From contig NZ_OY760499.1 of the NCBI RefSeq assembly GCF_963663645.1, positions 124,001 to 188,000 on the forward strand: a DNA stretch of 64,000 nt, in the 5' to 3' direction. The stretch's first letter is position 1. Each line of letters starts with the position of its first letter. A model generated the notes under the pieces. The model was given only the letters and a program-made list of their open reading frames with translations. It did no database searches and was not told the DNA's origin. This DNA comes from an uncultured Trichococcus sp. Lineage in GTDB: Bacteria; Bacillota; Bacilli; Lactobacillales; Aerococcaceae. Both the position numbers and the translations under genes were made by a program. Positions 52,270-62,256 of the stretch are shown piece by piece.

Positions 52270-54939
52270 TTAAATGCCGCTCAACATGGCATCTTTCTGA
52301 ACAGACATTTTCGCTCTGTTTTCCTTGATCGCGACCTGCGCGGAAGCCAAGCGAGCGATCGGCACGCGGTATGGCGAGCAGGAAACGTAATCCAAGCCAA
52401 CGCTTGAGAAGAAGGCGATGGATTCCGGATCGCCGCCGTGTTCGCCGCAGACGCCCAGTACTAAGCCAGGGTTGGTTTCGCGTCCCAGTTTGGCGGACAA
52501 TTTGACCAGTTTGCCGATGCCTTTGACGTCCAATGAGTGGAACGGATTCGGCTTCAGCAAGCCTTTGTCTTCGTATTCCTGCAGGAACTTGCCGGCGTCG
52601 TCGCGGGAGAAGCCGAAGCCCATCTGCGTCATGTCGTTCGTGCCGAAGCTGAAGAAGTCGGCTTCCATCGCGATTTCGTCGGAAGTGACGGCCGCGCGCG
52701 GGATTTCGATCATCGTTCCGATCAGGTAAGGGATGGTTACAGCCTTCTCAGCGAAGACTTCCTCAATCTCCGCAACGATTTCCGCTTTGACGTAACGCAG
52801 TTCGTCGGCGTCGCAGACCAACGGGATCATGATTTCCGGCGTGATCGTGCTGCCGGTTTCTTCGGCCGCAATGATGGCGCCTTCGATGATGGCGCGCGCC
52901 TGCATCCGGTAGATTTCCGGGTAAGTGACGGCCAGGCGGCATCCACGGTGACCGAGCATCGGATTGACTTCATGCAAGGAGTCGATGTGCGCTTCCAAAC
53001 CAGCCAAACTGGTTCCCATCGATTCGGCCAAGGCAACTTTATCCGCATGAGCAGTAGGCAGGAATTCATGCAATGGCGGGTCCAGTAAGCGGACGGTCAT
53101 CGGGCGATCCTGCAGCAAAACGAACATTTCCTGGAAATCCTGGCGCTGCATTCCCAACAATTCTGCCAAGTATTTTTTGCGTTCGTCCAACGTGCGGGAA
53201 AGAATCATTTTGCGGACAGTCGGAATCCGGTCCTTATGGAAGAACATATGCTCGGTCCGGCACAGGCCAACACCTTCCGCGCCCAGGGACAAGGCCTGTC
53301 TGACATCGGTCGGGGAGTCCGCATTGGCTTTGACTTGCAGCACTTTCATTTCGTTGACCCATTCCATGAAGGTGCTGAATTTACCGCCCAAAGTCGCGTT
53401 TTGCTTTGCGATGTTGCCGGCGTAGACTCTGCCGGTGGCGCCGTCAAGCGAAAGCAGGTCGCCTTGGTGTAGCGTCACGTCATCGATGACGACGGTTTTG
53501 TTTTCTTCGTCGATGACGGCTGCCGTACAGCCGGCCACACAGCATTTGCCCAAACCGCGGGCGACGACTGCCGCGTGCGATGTCATGCCGCCGCGCGCCG
53601 TCAGGATGCCTTCCGAGCTCATCATGCCGGCCAAATCCTCAGGCGATGTTTCGCGGCGGACCAGGATGACCGGCAGGCCGTCCTTTTGGGCCGTTTCGGC
53701 ATCGGCTGTGGAGAAGTAGATATGACCGGATGCCGCTCCAGGCGAAGCGCCGAGCCCGGTCGCCAACAAGGTCGCTTCATCCAAAGCTTTTGTGTCGAAA
53801 GTAGGGTGGAGCAATTTGTCCAACTGGCCGGTTTCGATGCGCATCACGGCTTCTTCTTTCGTAATCAGTCCTTCGTCGGCCAAATCGATAGCCACTGCGA
53901 CGGCTGCGGCTGCCGTGCGTTTCCCGTTGCGAGTCTGCAGCAAGTACAGTTTGCCCTTTTCGATCGTGAACTCGATGTCTTGCATATCGGCGTAGTGGTC
54001 CTCCAGTTTTTCGGCGATGGCCTTGAATTCGTTGTAGACGGCGGGCATCACTTCCTCCAGCGTATCGATATCCAATGGGGTGCGGATGCCGGCTACGACA
54101 TCCTCGCCTTGCGCATTCATCAGGAATTCGCCGAACAGCTTCTTCTCGCCGGTCGCCGGGTTGCGCGTGAAGGCCACGCCGGTGCCCGAATCGTTGCCAC
54201 GGTTCCCGAACACCATGCTTTGAACAGTGACGGCTGTGCCGAGGTTATGCGAAATGTTGTGGATTTCGCGGTAAAGGATAGCCCTTTCATTGTTCCATGA
54301 AGAGAAGACGGCTTGGACGGCTTGATGCAATTGGTCCAGCGGTTCCTGCGGGAAAGTTTCGCCGGTTTCGCGTTGGTAGACGGCCTTGTACTGAGCGACC
54401 AGATCGGTCAGATCTTCCAGAGTCAATTGGTTGTCGAACTGGTAACCGTTCTCATTTTTGACTGTATCCAGAATCGATTCGAAATGGATGCGCGGAACGG
54501 ACTTCACGACATCGGCGAACATCTGGATGAAACGGCGATAGCTGTCGAAAGCGAAAGTCGGATTCTGCGTCTGTTCAGCCAGGCCGGCGACGGAGGCATC
54601 ATTCAACCCCAAATTCAGGATCGTGTCCATCATGCCGGGCATCGAGAAGGCGGCACCGGAACGGACCGACACCAGCAACGGGTTGGCAGGGTCTTGGAAA
54701 GATTTCCCGACCGCGTTTTCCAGGTCGATAAGGGCGGAATCGATCTGCTGTTGGATCGCAGCCCAAAGCGTCCGGCCTTCATCGAAATAATGGATGCAGG
54801 ATTCCGTTGTGATCGTGAATCCTGGAGGGATGGGCAGGCCGAGATTGGTCATCTCGGCGAGGTTTGCGCCTTTGCCTCCCAATAACATCTTCTGTTCTTT
54901 CTTTCCTTCTGAAAAACGGTAAACCCATTGCTTCGTCAT
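52270..54939 (-). CDS. ppdK: pyruvate, phosphate dikinase
   Basis: This 889-residue enzyme interconverts pyruvate, ATP and phosphate with PEP, AMP and pyrophosphate. It shows an N-terminal ATP-grasp domain ([18 protein letters not shown]), the phospho-carrier His in [12 protein letters not shown] near residue 454, and a C-terminal PEP-binding barrel ([25 protein letters not shown]). The Thr next to His is the site its regulator modifies. ATG follows CAAGGAGGAA. The upstream neighbours ppsR and ccpN are in the same operon, with a 24-base gap, giving protein-level and transcriptional control. Confidence 0.97.
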   Translation of the reverse strand: MTKQWVYRFSEGKKEQKMLLGGKGANLAEMTNLGLPIPPGFTITTESCIHYFDEGRTLWAAIQQQIDSALIDLENAVGKSFQDPANPLLVSVRSGAAFSMPGMMDTILNLGLNDASVAGLAEQTQNPTFAFDSYRRFIQMFADVVKSVPRIHFESILDTVKNENGYQFDNQLTLEDLTDLVAQYKAVYQRETGETFPQEPLDQLHQAVQAVFSSWNNERAILYREIHNISHNLGTAVTVQSMVFGNRGNDSGTGVAFTRNPATGEKKLFGEFLMNAQGEDVVAGIRTPLDIDTLEEVMPAVYNEFKAIAEKLEDHYADMQDIEFTIEKGKLYLLQTRNGKRTAAAAVAVAIDLADEGLITKEEAVMRIETGQLDKLLHPTFDTKALDEATLLATGLGASPGAASGHIYFSTADAETAQKDGLPVILVRRETSPEDLAGMMSSEGILTARGGMTSHAAVVARGLGKCCVAGCTAAVIDEENKTVVIDDVTLHQGDLLSLDGATGRVYAGNIAKQNATLGGKFSTFMEWVNEMKVLQVKANADSPTDVRQALSLGAEGVGLCRTEHMFFHKDRIPTVRKMILSRTLDERKKYLAELLGMQRQDFQEMFVLLQDRPMTVRLLDPPLHEFLPTAHADKVALAESMGTSLAGLEAHIDSLHEVNPMLGHRGCRLAVTYPEIYRMQARAIIEGAIIAAEETGSTITPEIMIPLVCDADELRYVKAEIVAEIEEVFAEKAVTIPYLIGTMIEIPRAAVTSDEIAMEADFFSFGTNDMTQMGFGFSRDDAGKFLQEYEDKGLLKPNPFHSLDVKGIGKLVKLSAKLGRETNPGLVLGVCGEHGGDPESIAFFSSVGLDYVSCSPYRVPIARLASAQVAIKENRAKMSVQKDAMLSGI

Positions 54940-54963
54940 ATGCTTTTCCTCCTTGTGAGTGGT

Positions 54964-55797
54964 CTATAGTTGCTTGCGGCTGATATTCATGACATCCATG
55001 TAGTGAAGGATGTGGTCTGCGGTTTCTTCGATCGCTTTATTCGAAACATCCACGATTTCGCAGCCGATCTGTTTCATGATCTTGTCTGCGTATTCGAGTT
55101 CCTCGAGGATGCGTTCCATGCCGGCGTAGCTGGCAGAGGGCGGCAGTCCCAACGTTTTCAGGCGCTCTTTGCGGACTTCATTGAGCTTTTTCGGTGAATT
55201 AACCAGGCCGATGATCCGCTCCGGCGCAATCGTGAAGATTTCTTTCGGCGGCTTCGATTCCGGAAAGAGCGGGATGTTCGCGACTTTCACGTTCTTGTTC
55301 GCCAGATAGATCGACAGCGGCGTCTTGGATGTGCGGGACACGCCAACCAGCACGATATCCGCCTTTTCAATGCCGCGCGGATCGCGTCCGTCGTCGTATT
55401 TGACGGAAAACTCGATGGCCTCGACGCGGTTGAAATAGTCCTCGTTGAGCTGGCGGTTCATGCCCGGTTTCTCCTTGGCCGGAAGTTGGAACAGTTGCCC
55501 CAAACCGGTCAGGATTGGGCTGTAGATGTCGACCCCGATCAGATTGGCTTGTTCGATCCGCTCCTTCATGTAATCGGCCATTTCCTTTTTCACGAAAGTG
55601 TAGAAGATCATCGCCTTCTCATCTTCGGCCGCTTTTACGCAGATGTCGTCGATCTCCTCGGTCGTCTGCACATAGGAATATTTCTTCAATTGGTAATTTT
55701 CCGTCTCGAATTGGTAGAGGGCGGAACGGATCACTACATCGGCTGTTTCGCCGACGGAATCGGAAACTAAGTAAATCGCGTAAAGGTCCATTTGCAC
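54964..55797 (-). CDS. ppsR: PPDK/PPS regulatory kinase-pyrophosphorylase
   Basis: This ~277-residue protein of the DUF299 family (PSRP) inactivates PPDK by ADP-dependent phosphorylation of a Thr and reactivates it by phosphate-dependent removal. Its P-loop is GVSRTSKTPLSIYLA near residue 155, and the N-terminus is LYAIYLVSDSVGETAD. Position next to ppdK supports PPDK rather than PEP synthase as target. GTG 55797 lies five bases after AGGAGG; ATG 55791 is possible. It starts 9 bases after ccpN ends. Confidence 0.95.
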   Translation of the reverse strand: MQMDLYAIYLVSDSVGETADVVIRSALYQFETENYQLKKYSYVQTTEEIDDICVKAAEDEKAMIFYTFVKKEMADYMKERIEQANLIGVDIYSPILTGLGQLFQLPAKEKPGMNRQLNEDYFNRVEAIEFSVKYDDGRDPRGIEKADIVLVGVSRTSKTPLSIYLANKNVKVANIPLFPESKPPKEIFTIAPERIIGLVNSPKKLNEVRKERLKTLGLPPSASYAGMERILEELEYADKIMKQIGCEIVDVSNKAIEETADHILHYMDVMNISRKQL

Positions 55798-55806
55798 ACT
55801 ATCCTC

Positions 55807-56442
55807 CTAAAGGTCTTTGTTGAATATATCAAGCAACAATCTGCTGGCGGTCGATTTCGAAAATTTTCCGATGACCTCTTTTTTGCCGGTCTCTTCATAC
55901 ACGGAGCGGGAAAGCACCGGCAAACTGTCGACGCGATGGGTGACGAGCAGCTTCGTGGCATCGACAACGAGCGTGTCGCTGAAGACGGTATACAGATTCG
56001 GCATCTTCGTCATCACCATTCCGATCGGGATGGCGTTCAGATCGGAGTCGCCCAATGCGCTCTTGAGCAGATCCTTGCGGGAAACGATTCCCAGTATTTC
56101 CCGGTTGTCGGTGACGTAAAGGGAACCGCAATCCTCCAGGAAAAGCTGGATGATGGCATCCTGGATGCTCGTTTCTTTGGTGAGGTTGACCGAGATGGCC
56201 ATCACCTTTTCGACTTTTTGTTTGGCGATCTGTTCGACCAGCACGGAGTTGGTGTGCTCCTCGTTGATCAGATAACCGACTTTCGGTTTGGCCTGAAGGA
56301 TGGCGCTCATCGTCAGCAGCGAAAAGTCGGGGCGCAGTGTCGCGCGCGCAAATCCCAGTATGGAGGCAATCTTTTCACCGGAAATCGGCTGCTGTTTTTT
56401 GACGATTTCGATGATCTGTTTTTGCCTATCGGTGAGTTCCAT
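55807..56442 (-). CDS. ccpN: CcpN-like transcriptional repressor
   Basis: This 211-residue regulator has an N-terminal winged helix (ELTDRQKQIIEIVKKQQPIS; GFARATLRPDFSLLTM) and a pair of CBS domains (about residues 80-205). In B. subtilis CcpN represses gluconeogenic genes (gapB, pckA) during growth on glucose and is encoded next to yqfL, a ppsR relative. The same gene order here, followed by ppdK, suggests control of PEP synthesis. ATG follows TTGAGGTGGAAA. A CcpN-box-like site overlaps its promoter, suggesting self-regulation. Confidence 0.9.
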   Translation of the reverse strand: MELTDRQKQIIEIVKKQQPISGEKIASILGFARATLRPDFSLLTMSAILQAKPKVGYLINEEHTNSVLVEQIAKQKVEKVMAISVNLTKETSIQDAIIQLFLEDCGSLYVTDNREILGIVSRKDLLKSALGDSDLNAIPIGMVMTKMPNLYTVFSDTLVVDATKLLVTHRVDSLPVLSRSVYEETGKKEVIGKFSKSTASRLLLDIFNKDL

Positions 56443-56462
56443 TTTTCCACCTCAATTCTTAA

Positions 56463-56511
56463 TGTGATGTGCTAATGAGTATATAGTATGTCACATTGGT
56501 GGCGTTGTCAA
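56463..56511 (-). promoter_or_regulatory. ccpN operon promoter with CcpN-box-like operators
   Basis: On the minus strand TTGACA (56511-56506), 17-bp spacer, TACTAT (56488-56483). The -10 overlaps TGTGACATACT (56495-56485), which fits the CcpN-box consensus TRTGHYATAYW as I recall it. On the plus strand TGTGATGTGCT (56463-56473) matches at 9 of 11 positions. Confidence 0.6.
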
Positions 56512-56584
56512 CACAAAGTGACATCTTTTTTCGGGATTTTATTCGCGTCAGGTGATGGGGGTGATGCATGCTGGGATCCGAATG

Positions 56585-56672
56585 ATGGATTCTTCGGAGT
56601 TATCCATCAACTTCGAAGAATCCAAGCGGAAAATGATGAATTCTTCAAGCTTATCCATCATCCCTTGATCCA
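56585..56672. repeat. family F palindrome array
   Basis: GGATTCTTCGGAGTT (56587-56601) pairs with AACTTCGAAGAATCC (56609-56623) with one mismatch. A second, weaker unit with the same TTCTTC mark starts 51 bases later (56590 to 56641). This is the only array lying between divergent genes. Confidence 0.6.
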
Positions 56673-56730
56673 TCCGGAGCTTTTCCGACAAAGCCGGCGC
56701 CAATTTAGTGGCATGCTGCACCCTGCTCTA

Positions 56731-56739
56731 TGGTAAAAT
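56731..56739 (+). promoter_or_regulatory. extended -10 promoter of the SNF2 helicase gene
   Basis: TGGTAAAAT, 35 bases before the start codon, with no clear -35. Confidence 0.45.
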
Positions 56740-56773
56740 AGCAGAGACTATATGTGAGGATGTGGGTCTTGAT

Positions 56774-59700
56774 ATGTACGAAGTGGAATTTGATATACAG
56801 GATATTTATGATATGACATACAGCGATGTTACCTACAGTAAAGGGAAACGCTTGTACGAAAGCGGTACATTGCGGAAATTCCACGTGGACTCTGACGGCA
56901 GATACTTCAAAGCTGACGTCAAAGGGACGAAAAAATATGAAGTCGAAGTTTATTTGGATGAATTCAGGGAAGTGGAAGATTATTATTGCACTTGTCCGGC
57001 CTTCGAAAACTACGACGGACTTTGCAAACATTTGGTAGCATTCCTGATGGCGATTCACGATGAAGCATCTCCCCCTGAGCAGGAACAGTCTGCCTTGGGG
57101 AACCAAGCGGAACAAAGCAACAGAATGAGCATTGCGTCCGGACAGCGGTACGATTTTGAACAGACGAAACGTTTGCTGGATGTACTCCAGTTCGAGTTGC
57201 TCCAGGAAAACGATTTGATACAGCGGACCCCGATCCAAGTGGAATATACGCTGATCATGACCGAGTTGCGATATGGACAGCATTTCAGCTTGAAGATGAG
57301 AGTGGGGTCCGGACAGCTGTACATGGTGAAGGATTGCGACTATGTCATCAAGTATATTTTGGGTGGCTTGGAGCTTCCGTTCGGGAAAAAATTCACTTTT
57401 TCGCCGGTTGAACACGAATTATCAGCGGAAGATCGCACGGTCTTTCTTTTTTTGAAACAAATTATCGATTCCGCGGCCGCTTCCGGACGCGATTCCCGCT
57501 CGAGCGAGGACCGCAAAGAAATTACAGTGCCTGCGAGCATGGTGAAGGAATTGTTGGGGAAGTTGTCGAGTTGTCCGCTCGTCTACATCAAGACAAATCC
57601 TTACCAAACTTGGGGCCAGCGCTTATTACCGGAACAACTAGTATACTATCCTGACGAGCTGCCTATAAGTTTTGCGTTGAGTGAATTGCCGGATGGCGGA
57701 CTCTTATTCGAAGAAACGGTGCAACTGGCAGCGAAGAGTATACTTTTCGATAAAGCGGACATACTGATGGTGGACGAGCGCTTTTACTTCCTGAGCGAAA
57801 CAATGAAAGAGCGTTTGCTTAGCCTTTATCGGGCGATTTCGGAGTCCGGGCATGGGGGGCTGCACATCCCGCCGGAAGCAGCGGGGGATTTCTTGGCGAT
57901 CGCTGTTCCGGCTTTGCAGAAAATTTCGGCCATAACTGTGGCGGATACCGTTCGGGAAACTTACCGACAGTATCCCTTGCGTACTGAACTCTATCTGAAT
58001 TGGGCACCAGACCGTTTGACCATGGAGTTGTTTTTCTGTTATGGCGAGACCAAAATTGACGTCACCAAAGAAATACAAGCGCAACAGGTGCTGTCGCCCG
58101 ACACGGTGGTCAGGGATAGCATCGCTGAAAAGGTGTTGGTCCAGAAACTCATCGATGCAGGTACTGGCGCACTCTATTTTAAGGAAAAGTTCTATTTGGA
58201 AGAATTGGATGCTGTCATGTCGTTCCTTTACGAAGGTCTTGAGAAGCTCGCTCCGCACTGCGAAATATTCACGACAGCGGCTGTCGAGAACCTGCTATAC
58301 CAACCGGTCAGGCCGCCGAAAGTCGCCATCGAGGTCAACAACCAGTCGCGGCTTTTGGACGTGACCTTCAGTACCGATGAAATCAATATGGATGACCTGA
58401 AACAGATGGTCAGGCAGATTGCGCAGAACAAAAACTATCATCGCCTATCAAACGGGAAAATTGTTAACCTGCGCCAGAAAGAAATCAAGGAACTGACCAA
58501 TGCGGTCGTGCAGCTGGATGTGCCTTTGAAGGACCTAAAAGCGGAGATGTCCTTGCCGCTCTATAAAGCGTTCGGGGTCGATACCGAGGCGGGGATCGTC
58601 CACCAGGATGAGGATTTCATGACGCTCATCAATCGGATGGAGAAGCCCGAAAAGATCGACTTCGACCTGCCTGAGGATTTGACCGCGACTTTGCGCCCTT
58701 ACCAGGAAACAGGCTACAAATGGCTGAAAGGGCTAGATCATTACGGATTCGGCGGGATCCTTGCGGACGACATGGGTCTCGGCAAAACGCTGCAGGTCAT
58801 CAGTTTTATCGCCGGATCGCTCGGGGACGGCGATGGCAAACCTTATTTGGTCATCTGTCCTTCCAGCGTGCTCTACAATTGGCAAAAGGAATTCAAACAG
58901 TTCGCGCCCGGCATCCAAACGCAGCTCATCACCGGCACGAAGAGTGAAAGGAATGACAGCGTAGCAGCCGCAATCGCCGAAAACATTCCGGTCTGGATCA
59001 CCTCCTATCCGCTGCTGCAGCGCGATGAGGATCTCTATGAAGGGCTGGCTTTCCGGACCGTCATTCTGGATGAAGCCCAGAGCGTCAAGAACGCCACAGC
59101 GAAGACGACCAAAGCCGCTTCCTCGCTCACTGCCAACAACAAAATCGCTTTGAGCGGAACGCCGATCGAAAATGCCTTGTCCGAATTGTACACCATTTTC
59201 AGCATCGCGCAGCCCGGTCTTTTCGGAACGAGAACGGATTTCAAGAAAATGGAGCCGGCGCAGATCGCCAAAAAAGTCAAACCGTTCATCCTGCGCAGGC
59301 TGAAGGCGGATGTGCTGAAGGATCTGCCGCCGAAGATCGAATCGATCTCCTACGTCGAAATGACGGAAAAACAGAAGACCGTCTATTTGTCGCAGCTGCA
59401 GTTGATGCGCCAGGAAACAAAAGTGATGCTGGACGCAGATACGCTGAACGAGAACCGGATCAAAGTCCTGGCAGGCCTGACCCGCTTGCGCCAGATCTGT
59501 TGCGATCCAGCGTTGGTCATGGCCGATTACAACGGCGGTTCCGGGAAATTGGACAGGCTGATGGAATATTTGGCGGAGGCCAAAGAGAACGGCAGACGCG
59601 TCGTCCTGTTCTCCCAGTTCACGCAAATGCTGGCGATCATCCGCAAAAAACTGGATGAAACGGGGGAAGCCTATTTCTATCTCGATGGGCAGACACCGAA

Positions 59701-60052
59701 TCAGGACCGGCTGACCCTGACGACCCGTTTCAACGAAGGCGAGAAGGATCTATTCCTGATTTCGCTGAAGGCCGGCGGGACCGGGTTGAATTTGACGGGC
59801 GGGGATACCGTCATCCTCTATGACTCCTGGTGGAACCCGGCCGTCGAAAGCCAGGCAACCGACCGCGTGCACCGTTTCGGCCAGAAAAAGGTCGTGCAGG
59901 TCATCCGCATGATCGCGACCGGCACGATCGAGGAACGGATCAATGAATTGCAGGAACAGAAGCGCGAAATGATCGATTCCGTCATCCAGGCAGGCGGCCA
60001 ATCGGTCACCTCCCTGACGAAGGAAGAATTGATGCAACTGCTGGAAATGTGA
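56774..60052 (+). CDS. SWIM zinc-finger SNF2-family helicase
   Basis: This ~1092-residue protein has an N-terminal SWIM zinc finger near residues 70-95 (YCTCPAF then GLCKHLVAF), a long middle region, and a SNF2 ATPase core. Motif I is DDMGLGKT near residue 664, motif II LDEAQ near 765, motif III ALSGTPIENALSELY near 793. The C-terminal helicase lobe has LKAGGTGLNLTGG and ATDRVHRFGQ. It is a DNA translocase; in bacteria this class probably frees stalled RNA polymerase or remodels protein-DNA complexes, but its role is not shown. It resembles B. subtilis YwqA-like proteins. ATG 56774 gives MYEVEFDIQD. Confidence 0.93.
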   Translation: MYEVEFDIQDIYDMTYSDVTYSKGKRLYESGTLRKFHVDSDGRYFKADVKGTKKYEVEVYLDEFREVEDYYCTCPAFENYDGLCKHLVAFLMAIHDEASPPEQEQSALGNQAEQSNRMSIASGQRYDFEQTKRLLDVLQFELLQENDLIQRTPIQVEYTLIMTELRYGQHFSLKMRVGSGQLYMVKDCDYVIKYILGGLELPFGKKFTFSPVEHELSAEDRTVFLFLKQIIDSAAASGRDSRSSEDRKEITVPASMVKELLGKLSSCPLVYIKTNPYQTWGQRLLPEQLVYYPDELPISFALSELPDGGLLFEETVQLAAKSILFDKADILMVDERFYFLSETMKERLLSLYRAISESGHGGLHIPPEAAGDFLAIAVPALQKISAITVADTVRETYRQYPLRTELYLNWAPDRLTMELFFCYGETKIDVTKEIQAQQVLSPDTVVRDSIAEKVLVQKLIDAGTGALYFKEKFYLEELDAVMSFLYEGLEKLAPHCEIFTTAAVENLLYQPVRPPKVAIEVNNQSRLLDVTFSTDEINMDDLKQMVRQIAQNKNYHRLSNGKIVNLRQKEIKELTNAVVQLDVPLKDLKAEMSLPLYKAFGVDTEAGIVHQDEDFMTLINRMEKPEKIDFDLPEDLTATLRPYQETGYKWLKGLDHYGFGGILADDMGLGKTLQVISFIAGSLGDGDGKPYLVICPSSVLYNWQKEFKQFAPGIQTQLITGTKSERNDSVAAAIAENIPVWITSYPLLQRDEDLYEGLAFRTVILDEAQSVKNATAKTTKAASSLTANNKIALSGTPIENALSELYTIFSIAQPGLFGTRTDFKKMEPAQIAKKVKPFILRRLKADVLKDLPPKIESISYVEMTEKQKTVYLSQLQLMRQETKVMLDADTLNENRIKVLAGLTRLRQICCDPALVMADYNGGSGKLDRLMEYLAEAKENGRRVVLFSQFTQMLAIIRKKLDETGEAYFYLDGQTPNQDRLTLTTRFNEGEKDLFLISLKAGGTGLNLTGGDTVILYDSWWNPAVESQATDRVHRFGQKKVVQVIRMIATGTIEERINELQEQKREMIDSVIQAGGQSVTSLTKEELMQLLEM

Positions 60053-60133
60053 GTTTTGCCGCCATTAAAGAGTACCGGCGGCATGCAGGCTGCACCTGAG
60101 CCAATACTGTTTTGAAAAGAAAGGGGGATTTTG

Positions 60134-60919
60134 ATGTCGGTTACACCTAATCCGGAAATGGATTTTGAATTATACATGGATACGGCGGTCCTGGCCGGGA
60201 AGATCATGCTGGAAAGCAATGCGGAAACCTACCGTGTCGAGGAAACAGTGACGCGCATCCTGAACAAGACCGGGCTGCAGATGACCGATGCACTGGCCTT
60301 GACCACCGGGCTAGTGGCCACGCTCGACAATCCGAATATGCATGCGATCACGGTCGTCAAACGGATCACGGAACGCACGACGAATCTGAACAGGGTGTCC
60401 CGCGTCAATGCCGTTTCGCGGAATTTCGTTGAAGACAAATTGACCATCCAGGAGGCCTACGATGCGCTGCAGAACATCGACGAAATCCAATACAGCGGGC
60501 GCCAAAAGAGCTTCGCGCTGATCGGATTCATCCAGCTGTTCATTTTTTTGATGGGCGGCACCTTTTATGACTTTTTGGCGATGCTCCCAGTCAGCACTGC
60601 GGTTTCGTTGGTTCTGCACACCGCAGTCAAATGGAAAATCCGCCCGTTCATCCAAAATCTGGTCTCCAGTTTTGTGATCGCTGTGTTGACGGCCGTTTTG
60701 TCCGAGCTATTGACCTTTCCGATACAACCGGATACGATCATCATCAGTGCCATCATGCCCTTATTGCCGGGTACCGTATTGACGAACGGCATCCGTGACA
60801 CCTTCCGCGGGGATTATATGTCGGGAGCAGCCAAAATATTGGAAGCCTTCGTGATTGCGGTATTCATTGCGATCGGCATCGGTGCCGGGCTGGTCGTCGG
60901 CGGGGAGGTGATCCGGTGA
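60134..60919 (+). CDS. threonine/serine exporter, ThrE N-terminal component
   Basis: This 261-residue protein matches the cytoplasmic-plus-membrane first half of ThrE: AGKIMLESNAETYRVEETVTRI at the N-terminus, FVEDKLTIQEAYDAL, then five helices from about residue 115. In Corynebacterium ThrE is one chain; here, as in many Firmicutes, it is split in two genes that overlap. ATG 60134 is six bases after AAGGGGG. Transport of threonine or serine is inferred from family. Confidence 0.9.
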   Translation: MSVTPNPEMDFELYMDTAVLAGKIMLESNAETYRVEETVTRILNKTGLQMTDALALTTGLVATLDNPNMHAITVVKRITERTTNLNRVSRVNAVSRNFVEDKLTIQEAYDALQNIDEIQYSGRQKSFALIGFIQLFIFLMGGTFYDFLAMLPVSTAVSLVLHTAVKWKIRPFIQNLVSSFVIAVLTAVLSELLTFPIQPDTIIISAIMPLLPGTVLTNGIRDTFRGDYMSGAAKILEAFVIAVFIAIGIGAGLVVGGEVIR

Positions 60920-61380
60920 CTTTAATCACTATCGTCCTGGAAATGGCCGTTGCTTTCGTGGCCGTCTTCTTTATCGCCGTCACTTTGGAAGCGCCGAAAC
61001 GGACATTGCGTTACGGCGCCCTGGCAGGGGGGTTAGGCTGGGGAGTCTACCATGTCGGGCTGTTGTTCCTGGACATCGTCGGAGCCACCTTTCTGGCCAG
61101 CCTGTTCATCGCTTGGATTGCGCACCTGTTCGCACGTTTTCTGAAGACGCCGGTGACGATCTATTTCATCCCGGCCTTCATCACCTTGGTTCCCGGAGCA
61201 GGCGTTTATCAATCGGTCTATTCCTTCATCAACAAAGAGTATGCGGTGGCGCAGCAGCATCTGGTTCTGACGCTGCAGATATCGGGCGCCATCGCGCTGG
61301 CGATCTTCATCGTGGACAGTCTCTTCGGACTCATGGCCAGGATAAAGGCCTCGAGGGAAAAAAATAGTCCGGCCAAATAG
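60916..61380 (+). CDS. threonine/serine exporter, ThrE C-terminal component
   Basis: This 154-residue four-to-five-helix protein (ThrE_2 domain) completes the exporter: FFIAVTLEAPKRTLRYGALAGGL, ITLVPGAGVYQSVYSFI. GTG start overlaps the stop of the first half by 4 bases and follows GGGGAGGTG. A Lys-rich end faces the cytoplasm. Confidence 0.9.
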   Translation: MTLITIVLEMAVAFVAVFFIAVTLEAPKRTLRYGALAGGLGWGVYHVGLLFLDIVGATFLASLFIAWIAHLFARFLKTPVTIYFIPAFITLVPGAGVYQSVYSFINKEYAVAQQHLVLTLQISGAIALAIFIVDSLFGLMARIKASREKNSPAK

Positions 61381-61499
61381 TGTCTGCCTGATGTGGGCAT
61401 GCGGGTGATCGTTTTTTGTGACACAGAGTTGTAAACTGGATTTAACGTTGCCGTATCGCAAACATGATAAACTTGTATCATTCAGAAGGAGGCAACCGC

Positions 61500-62123
61500 A
61501 TGTCAGAGAACAATCAAAAACCAACCAGACAAGAATTACACGGAAATCATAAACGCAATAACCTGCTTGTTGTTTTGGGCGTCATCGCCGCCGCATTTTT
61601 GGGGCTTGTGCTGCTCTACAACATTTTTTACGGGAATGACGAAGAACCATCCGTAGCAGCAGATAATCAAACAAATTCACAAAACATGATCATCACCGAA
61701 TCGGATGATTCCAGCAAAAAATCTTCTTCAGCCGAAGAATCTTCGGAAAAAGAAAAAAAAGAGGAAAAAGACACCGAGACGGAAACGGAAGAAGTGCCGT
61801 CAACTGATGAGAACGTGACAAAGGCCTATACCGGCGACTGGGAACCGACCGGCACGACCCAAACCGGCGAGCACACCACTACCGATTTCAGCGACGGATC
61901 CGCCGATCGCAATGAAATCAAGCAAGCGGTGGCCGCCGCGACCGGCATCAGCGCCGATAACATGATCGAATGGTGGATCGGCAATGCCGGCGCTCAGCAA
62001 GTCACCGCCACAGTCTCGGATACACAGAAAGAGACGATCGCGCGCGTCCAACTCAAATGGGTCGACGGCGAAGGCTGGCAAGTCATGCTTGTGGAAGAAC
62101 TGGACGAGATACCGAACAACTGA
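61500..62123 (+). CDS. yrrS: YrrS family (DUF1510) membrane-anchored protein
   Basis: This 207-residue protein has one membrane helix (about residues 20-40: NNLLVVLGVIAAAFLGLVLLY) and a long Ser/Glu/Lys linker. The C-terminal DUF1510 domain (DWEPTGTTQTGEH, MIEWWIGNAGAQQVTATVS) lies outside the cell. B. subtilis YrrS lies next to a class A penicillin-binding protein and associates with the division machinery. Here no PBP gene adjoins. ATG 61500 follows AAGGAGG; a terminator follows. Confidence 0.88.
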   Translation: MSENNQKPTRQELHGNHKRNNLLVVLGVIAAAFLGLVLLYNIFYGNDEEPSVAADNQTNSQNMIITESDDSSKKSSSAEESSEKEKKEEKDTETETEEVPSTDENVTKAYTGDWEPTGTTQTGEHTTTDFSDGSADRNEIKQAVAAATGISADNMIEWWIGNAGAQQVTATVSDTQKETIARVQLKWVDGEGWQVMLVEELDEIPNN

Positions 62124-62135
62124 TCAACACAGGAA

Positions 62136-62167
62136 GGCGCTCTTTTGTTACAGGGCGTCTTTTTTTT
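62136..62167 (+). terminator. intrinsic terminator of yrrS
   Basis: GGCGCTC pairs with GGGCGTC (two G-U pairs) followed by eight T residues. Confidence 0.7.
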
Positions 62168-62256
62168 GCGTTGCTTATTTGGAAATGCTTCTGTACGGAA
62201 TGCTCGTTTTGGGGTAAACTATTTCTGAGTAGGAAACAGTTGAGGGGTGTCAGAAA

